Positions 22,833 to 27,406 of a DNA stretch of 27,406 bases are shown piece by piece. Origin of the DNA: an uncultured Veillonella sp. (lineage in GTDB: Bacteria > Bacillota > Negativicutes > Veillonellales > Veillonellaceae); NCBI GenBank assembly GCA_900549845.1, contig URPT01000004.1, positions 1-27,406 on the forward strand, in the 5' to 3' direction. Under the pieces are notes generated by a model. It did not search any database, was not told the DNA's origin, and worked only from the letters and a program-made list of their open reading frames with translations. A program made the translations under genes and the position numbers. Numbering within the stretch: position 1 is the first letter of the stretch; each line of letters starts with the position of its first letter.

Positions 22833-23570
22833 ATGCAGCCATTTCGATTTATACACTGTGGTGACCTGCATTTAGGGGCACCCTTCCAATATGCTACAGG
22901 TATTAGCCGCGCCGTTGATCGCGCCGTGAGCGAAGCTACCTATGTAGCCTTTGATACAATTATTGACACTGCTATCGATGAGCATGTTCATGCGGTTGTC
23001 ATAGCTGGTGATATTTATAATAGCGAAGACCACAATTTAGAGGCTCAAGTGCGCTTTGTACGTGCCATGTATCGCTTGGCAGAGCATCGCATTGCAGTTT
23101 ATATGGTGCAAGGTAATCATGACCCTGCTGAAAGCTGGAAGGCGCAACTGCAAATGCCAGATAATGTGCATGTATTCTCTAGTGAACAAGTACAACGTTT
23201 CCCATTAATTGTTAACAATATAGAAATTGGTGGCGTTTACGGTATTAGCTGTGGCCATGGTAATGAAAGCGACAATTATGCGCGCCAATACCGCGCCTTT
23301 GAACGAGATGAGTTTTCTTTGGCTGTCATGCACGGGACCGTAGGTTCTAGTGCAGGCTCTGAAAACCATAATGTGACCGGCCCGTGCAGTTTAACTGATC
23401 TTGCAGAGGCGGCTATGGATTATTGGGCATTAGGACATATTCACAAATCTCAAGTTCTTAGCGAGGAACCTCTTGTTGTTTATTCCGGTAATCCTCAAGG
23501 TTTACACCGCAAGGAAATAGGCCCTAAGGGGTGCTATCTCGTCTCTGTATCTCATAATGGTCATTGTTGA
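22833..23570 (+). CDS. SbcD/YhaO-like DNA nuclease, N-terminal part (frameshifted)
   Basis: Metallophosphoesterase domain of a DNA repair exonuclease of the SbcD/Mre11/YhaO group. All phosphoesterase motifs are present: GDLHLG (residues 10-15), GDIYNSED, GNHDP, MHGTVG and GHIH. The frame ends at TGA (23568-23570), soon after the typical VYSGNPQGLHRKEIGPKG, whereas the natural C-terminal part continues in the +1 frame from 23557. Reading HNGH then VETSAIHFEE would need one T fewer at about 23562-23564. The nuclease core is whole, so a shortened protein might still fold. It is the first gene of a pair with the SbcC-like ATPase, as in yhaO-yhaN operons. Confidence 0.85.
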   Translation: MQPFRFIHCGDLHLGAPFQYATGISRAVDRAVSEATYVAFDTIIDTAIDEHVHAVVIAGDIYNSEDHNLEAQVRFVRAMYRLAEHRIAVYMVQGNHDPAESWKAQLQMPDNVHVFSSEQVQRFPLIVNNIEIGGVYGISCGHGNESDNYARQYRAFERDEFSLAVMHGTVGSSAGSENHNVTGPCSLTDLAEAAMDYWALGHIHKSQVLSEEPLVVYSGNPQGLHRKEIGPKGCYLVSVSHNGHC

Positions 23571-24090
23571 AACCAGTGCTATCCATTTTGAAGAAATCAA
23601 AATTGATATTGCAGGCATGAAAACGGAAGCAGAATTCTTAGAAATTTTACGCCATAAAAAAGAGAATCTGCGTAAGCAACATAAGAAAAATATCTTGCTT
23701 TCCATTGTTCTCGTAGGTACAGGTCCATTGCATCGTTTATGTACACAAGAAGGTGTGCGCAAATTATGGTTGCAAGAGTCCCAAAGTGAAGAGAAAAGCA
23801 AGTCTATATTTGTTATGCCTTATCGCATGATGTGTAATACGCGACCTAGCATTAATTTGGCTGAACGTAGATTGTTATCCGATGTGGTAGGGGATTATTT
23901 GCGTGCCTATGATGATATGGTTGACGGCAATGCGGTACAGACGGTACGTCAAATTTTGGCAGAACGTCCTGAATTTAAACGCTTAGGTGTATATGCCGAT
24001 TTGTTGAGTGATGAATTATTGCTTCGCGCCTTGAAGCGCTGTGAAATTGAAGGTGTTACTGTATTGATGGGGGCTAATGATGAACATTAA
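23557..24090 (+). CDS. SbcD/YhaO-like protein, C-terminal part (frameshifted)
   Basis: The open frame encodes the C-terminal capping region that follows the phosphoesterase domain in YhaO-like proteins: VETSAIHFEEIKIDIAGMKT, then a charged helical region and a helical end reaching the ATPase gene. An ATG at 23557 exists but has no proper SD, so this is probably the second half of one gene of about 419 codons (22833-24090) rather than a gene of its own. Translation by reinitiation across the 14-nt overlap cannot be excluded. It overlaps the start of the ATPase gene by 11-14 nt. Confidence 0.75.
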   Translation: MVIVETSAIHFEEIKIDIAGMKTEAEFLEILRHKKENLRKQHKKNILLSIVLVGTGPLHRLCTQEGVRKLWLQESQSEEKSKSIFVMPYRMMCNTRPSINLAERRLLSDVVGDYLRAYDDMVDGNAVQTVRQILAERPEFKRLGVYADLLSDELLLRALKRCEIEGVTVLMGANDEH

Positions 24091-26962
24091 ACGCATACGA
24101 TTTGATGAATTTGGCCCGTATCGCGACTGGTCTTTCACTACGGGGAATCATGGTGTTCAGCTCATGTATGGACCTAATGAAAGTGGCAAAACCTCTTTGC
24201 TTGAAGGGATGCGCACACTTCTATTTGGCGGTGCGCATAAGGCTTATGGGCCTATGATGGGTGCCCTTGATGTAGAGCGTAATGGTGAAAGCTACTACAT
24301 TGGTCGTAAGGGGAAACAACTAGACTTTTACAGTCCTGGAAATCCGGCCATTCATGAAGAGCCTGCTCAACATTGGTGGCATGGTATTGATAAAAAAACA
24401 TATAATCGAATTTTTGCATTGACCCTTGATGATTTACAAGGCCTTGATGTGTTGCAAGAGGTAGAGGTTCGATCCCGATTCTTTGGCGCTGAAGGGGGCG
24501 AACATTTAGGGGCTGTTGTAAAAGATGTGGAAAAAGGCGCTACTGATCTATTAGTAGCTTCCTCCAATGGTAAACGCCGCATCAATGTGTTGATGGATGA
24601 GCTTAAGGAAAATCGTCAAAAGTTAAGTCATTTAGCCGAGCATGAAGCGCAATATGTAGAACTGCAAAAGGCCTTTCACAGTACCGAGCAGACTGAGGCA
24701 GAATTGCAAGGGCAGTTGCAAGAGTGGAAGGAATACCGCGATGGTATAGATGTGGTATTGCGCGCGTGGGATACGTATCGCCGTAGCGAAGAAGCGCGTA
24801 TGCACATGCAGCAGTATAATAGCGAGCTTGCTTTGAGTCGTGATGAGTTCCTTCGTATCGATGAGGAAATTAAACGAGCTCGAGAAAATATGCAGTTGTG
24901 GCAGGAAAAAGAAGCGTCTTTGATGCCAGCCAACTTTAGTCCTGATAGTCCGTTTGGTACGTATGGTCAAGATATTGAAGACCTCATTCAACAAGGTGCT
25001 AAATGGGAACAATTGCGCCGTGAATGTGAAGAAGGGGATGCGTATATCTTTAAGGTACGAGAACAATTAGAGTTTTCTCGTTCTATGCATTCTGCATGGC
25101 GTGATGATGAACCGATGGCCGATGATGTGAATTGGTTTGAAGGTGAGCGCTTAGCAAGTCGCTTGCGCACTGCTAAAGATCAATTATTACACTGGCAAGA
25201 TCGTAAGCCTGCTGAGGCCTCTGATGATTTGCCAGTAGCCAATCTCGACGGAGCATCGTTACCAAATTACAGCGAAGAGGATTTGGCGAAAAAAGAGCAT
25301 CTCGAACGTGAACTAGAGCTTATCTTGATGGATATAGATCGAGTTACAGAAAAACGGGATAGCTATGGTCCTGATGCACAACCGACCAATTTGCCAAAGT
25401 GGTTACAACGCATTAGTGGCGTAGCTGCAGTGATTGGCGTTTTACTCGTATTAGCAGGCTTATTAGTATTAGAGTCTGTACTTTATACGATTGGCGGCTT
25501 TATACTATTAATCCTATCTATGGCATTGTTCTGGTATGCTACATGGAGACGTCATAACGGCAATTCTGATGTGTCTAAACTGAATTATGAGTTACAAATC
25601 TTGTCATCTCGTAAATCTGATGTAGAACATCAGTTAGAGGCACTTGTGAAAGCCGCAACACCTGTAGTGAACCCAATTCCATCCATAGAGGGTGCAGCAC
25701 ATCTTGATCGTTGGATTCAAGAAGGTCATACGTTGCAAGCTATTTATGATGAAGCCCTTGCAGCTTGGCAGAATTGGTTGCCTCAAGGTGCGGCGAAGAG
25801 CCTTAACGAAGATGATTTCTTCGGTCTCAAACAAGAGTACGATCAGTACCATGAACAGTTACGTACTATTGAAGGTTATGAAAAGCGCTTAGCAGAGCAC
25901 AAAGAAGGCTTACGTGTTATCGAAGACCAAGCCATGACCTTGTGGTATAACCTTGGTGTTGAGGCTCCTGTATCTCCTACAGAGTTAAAACGTATTTATA
26001 ACCAATATAAAAACTTCCAACAAAATAAAATTGTATGGGAACAAAAGGAAGCACAACGTAAAAGCTTCCGCAATGAATACGATAATTGGCACCGCAAAGA
26101 AAAAGAATTGCTACTTCGTCAACAAGAGCTATTGCACAAGGCTGGCATGGAAAGCTCTAACGAGTATCGTCAACATCTTATCGATGAAGACCAATACAAG
26201 CAATGGCAAACCATTTACAAGCAAAGTCAGGTACAGTTAGATTTATTAGCTCCTGATGCGGAGAATAAAGATTTATTCTATCGCCGCTTGCGTGAAGGCA
26301 ATAAGGATAATTGGTTAGATGAGTTAGATCATTCTGAACGAGAAATAGCTTCTATTGAAGATAAGTTGGCTATCTTGTATGAACGTCGTGGTCAAGTTGT
26401 GGAGTCTATGCGTGCCCTAGGTTCTGACCAAGAGCAACACCAAATGCTTCAAGAGCGTGAAGCGTTACAAAATGAACTGGAATCTGCTCTTGAAGATTGG
26501 GCTACTCAAGTATTGATGAGCCACTGCATGGATAAGGCTCAACAGTCCTATGAGCAAGAAAAACAGCCTCATATGTTAGAGCTTGCATCTTCTTATATAG
26601 AACGTTTGACTGGCGGTATCTATCCCTTTGATATCCTCGGGATCAACGAAGGGGTAGCACTGGTTAATGGTAATGGAGAACGCTTAGAACTTAAGTTCTG
26701 GTCTAGTGGCTTAGCCGATCAAGTCTACTTGGCATTGCGCCTAGCATTAGCTAAGGTATTCTCTTACCAAGTTGAGTCCTTGCCAATCATATTAGACGAT
26801 ATTCTCGTGCGTTTTGATGAAAACCGTCAACGTAGTGCCTTAGAACTATTAGCAGAAATAGGCAAGAACCAACAAATCTGGTTGTTTACATGCCAACGCT
26901 CTGTATTTGATATGGCTCAATCCGTTACAGGTATTGATTGCCATAGATTAAGTCGCAATTAA
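24080..26962 (+). CDS. SbcC/Rad50/YhaN-like AAA ATPase
   Basis: A large ATPase (960 aa) partner of the SbcD-like nuclease, likely in DNA end processing. Walker A GPNESGKTS lies at 31-39; a long coiled-coil region with many Gln/Glu/Leu heptads fills about 180-430 and 500-830; the ABC signature is SSGLADQ near 875; Walker B is LPIILDDIL at about 901-909. A hydrophobic hairpin at about 445-487 suggests two membrane segments, a trait of YhaN-type proteins rather than cytosolic SbcC. ATGs at 24077 and 24080 are both possible; the G-rich SD at 24069-24073 gives the better spacing to 24080. The start overlaps the nuclease gene, so the pair is coupled. Confidence 0.92.
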   Translation: MNIKRIRFDEFGPYRDWSFTTGNHGVQLMYGPNESGKTSLLEGMRTLLFGGAHKAYGPMMGALDVERNGESYYIGRKGKQLDFYSPGNPAIHEEPAQHWWHGIDKKTYNRIFALTLDDLQGLDVLQEVEVRSRFFGAEGGEHLGAVVKDVEKGATDLLVASSNGKRRINVLMDELKENRQKLSHLAEHEAQYVELQKAFHSTEQTEAELQGQLQEWKEYRDGIDVVLRAWDTYRRSEEARMHMQQYNSELALSRDEFLRIDEEIKRARENMQLWQEKEASLMPANFSPDSPFGTYGQDIEDLIQQGAKWEQLRRECEEGDAYIFKVREQLEFSRSMHSAWRDDEPMADDVNWFEGERLASRLRTAKDQLLHWQDRKPAEASDDLPVANLDGASLPNYSEEDLAKKEHLERELELILMDIDRVTEKRDSYGPDAQPTNLPKWLQRISGVAAVIGVLLVLAGLLVLESVLYTIGGFILLILSMALFWYATWRRHNGNSDVSKLNYELQILSSRKSDVEHQLEALVKAATPVVNPIPSIEGAAHLDRWIQEGHTLQAIYDEALAAWQNWLPQGAAKSLNEDDFFGLKQEYDQYHEQLRTIEGYEKRLAEHKEGLRVIEDQAMTLWYNLGVEAPVSPTELKRIYNQYKNFQQNKIVWEQKEAQRKSFRNEYDNWHRKEKELLLRQQELLHKAGMESSNEYRQHLIDEDQYKQWQTIYKQSQVQLDLLAPDAENKDLFYRRLREGNKDNWLDELDHSEREIASIEDKLAILYERRGQVVESMRALGSDQEQHQMLQEREALQNELESALEDWATQVLMSHCMDKAQQSYEQEKQPHMLELASSYIERLTGGIYPFDILGINEGVALVNGNGERLELKFWSSGLADQVYLALRLALAKVFSYQVESLPIILDDILVRFDENRQRSALELLAEIGKNQQIWLFTCQRSVFDMAQSVTGIDCHRLSRN

Positions 26963-27093
26963 ATATAACCTCTGTGAAGGTATATAGCTTTCACAGGGAA
27001 TAGTAATGGCGACGTTACAAATGATGTAACTAAAGTAACTGTTTTAGTTATCATAGTGTGTTAGTATTGATTAGAAAGAAAGGGGTTGAGTAC
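26963..27093. other. Short intergenic region before hemE
   Basis: It contains two inverted repeats: CTGTGAA/TTCACAG (26972-26978 with 26990-26996) and TAACTAAA/TTTAGTTA (27027-27034 with 27043-27050). Neither has a T-run; the second may be a regulator site upstream of hemE. Confidence 0.4.
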
Positions 27094-27306
27094 TTGAATA
27101 CAGCATATTTAGATATGATCCAAGGTAAGAACCCTGGTGTAACACCTGTGTGGTATATGCGCCAAGCTGGTCGTAGCCAAGCGGAATATCGCAAAATTAA
27201 AGAAAAATATACACTCTTTGAAATTACAAAAGAGCCTGAGCTATGTGCTCGTGTTACAGAATTACCTGTTAAGGAATACGGCGTTGATGCGGCCATTCTG
27301 TACAAG
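27094..27306 (+). CDS. hemE: Uroporphyrinogen decarboxylase, N-terminal part only
   Basis: Heme pathway enzyme converting uroporphyrinogen III to coproporphyrinogen III. The family-typical start is seen: GVTPVWYMRQAGRSQAEYR, LFEITKEPELCARV and YGVDAAILYK, covering about 70 residues of a usual 340. TTG at 27094 is the probable start, with AAAGGGG about 8 nt before it. After ILYK the family continues with 'DIMTPL', but here the reading frame goes on with unrelated GC-rich codons, so the true gene is cut at about 27298-27307. Confidence 0.85.
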
Positions 27307-27406
27307 GCCATCAACGTGCTGGAGACCATCACCCTGGACAAGGAGAGCTCTCACTTCAAGGCACAGCTGGCCCAGAAGATGGGCGAGCTGGTCTACAACG
27401 GCCAGT
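27298..27406 (+). pseudogene. argG: Fragment resembling argininosuccinate synthase C-terminal region, chimeric
   Basis: The last roughly 105 nt read, in the same frame as hemE, as KAINVLETITLDKESSHF and AQKMGELVYNGQ, a stretch characteristic of the C-terminal part of argininosuccinate synthase (urea-cycle/arginine enzyme) in many Firmicutes. From memory the family continues 'WFTPLREALSAF', beyond the window. GC is about 57% and 32 of 34 codons end in G or C, unlike all other genes here. The break falls at a shared 'LYK' codon string. Most likely an artificial join of two genomes at a contig end. Confidence 0.7.

Noticed and set aside
23557..23570. Programmed +1 frameshift in the nuclease gene
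   Set aside because: The TGT before TGA has no good +1 re-pairing, and no SD-like stimulator of the prfB kind is seen; a simple insertion is more likely.

Overview
The window looks like a chromosomal segment of an anaerobic Negativicutes bacterium, most likely Veillonella or a close relative. This is inferred from AT-rich DNA with strong GGAGG ribosome binding sites, the gene mix (ATP-type PEP carboxykinase, a CO-dehydrogenase-family protein, 2[4Fe-4S] ferredoxin, DUF438 protein) and protein character; no database search was possible.

Layout. 1-3630: HAD/Cof phosphatase, a cluster of 62-bp tandem repeats ending in a perfect hairpin, a small ferredoxin, and guaA. 3706-5082: three small genes of less adapted codon use (two unrecognised, one resembling a stand-alone EF-Tu domain III). 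5135-6178: two GNAT acetyltransferases. 6304-10142, minus strand: a complete Mn/Zn-type ABC uptake operon (lipoprotein, ATPase, two permeases, one with a C-terminal winged helix), preceded on the same strand by an unlisted 31-codon gene with its own promoter, SD and terminator-like hairpin. 10608-11343: two tandem secreted TonB C-terminal-domain proteins. 11567-15215: DUF438/PAS protein and a PEP carboxykinase. 15352-16257: LysR regulator. 16505-18834: a CO-dehydrogenase-family gene (cooS-like) with a very strong promoter and a foldable leader; its product carries 26 His in residues 11-54 and has Asp where a C-cluster Cys ligand is normally found. 19004-20550: divergent metallo-beta-lactamase-fold hydrolase and TetR regulator sharing a palindromic operator candidate. 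20995-21357: small secreted protein. 21475-22503, minus: bioB behind BirA-like operators. 22833-26962: SbcD/SbcC-like (YhaO/YhaN) pair, the nuclease gene broken by an apparent one-base insertion. 27094-end: start of hemE, which switches abruptly within its reading frame to GC-rich DNA that reads as the C-terminal part of argininosuccinate synthase. That end looks like a chimeric join rather than biology.

Most genes are single transcription units closed by clear hairpin terminators, often placed between convergent genes. No rRNA, tRNA, CRISPR array, transposase or phage gene was seen. The observations most worth following are the atypical His-rich CODH-like protein with its leader RNA, the small gene leading the metal-transport operon, the EF-Tu-domain-like protein, and the chimeric right end.
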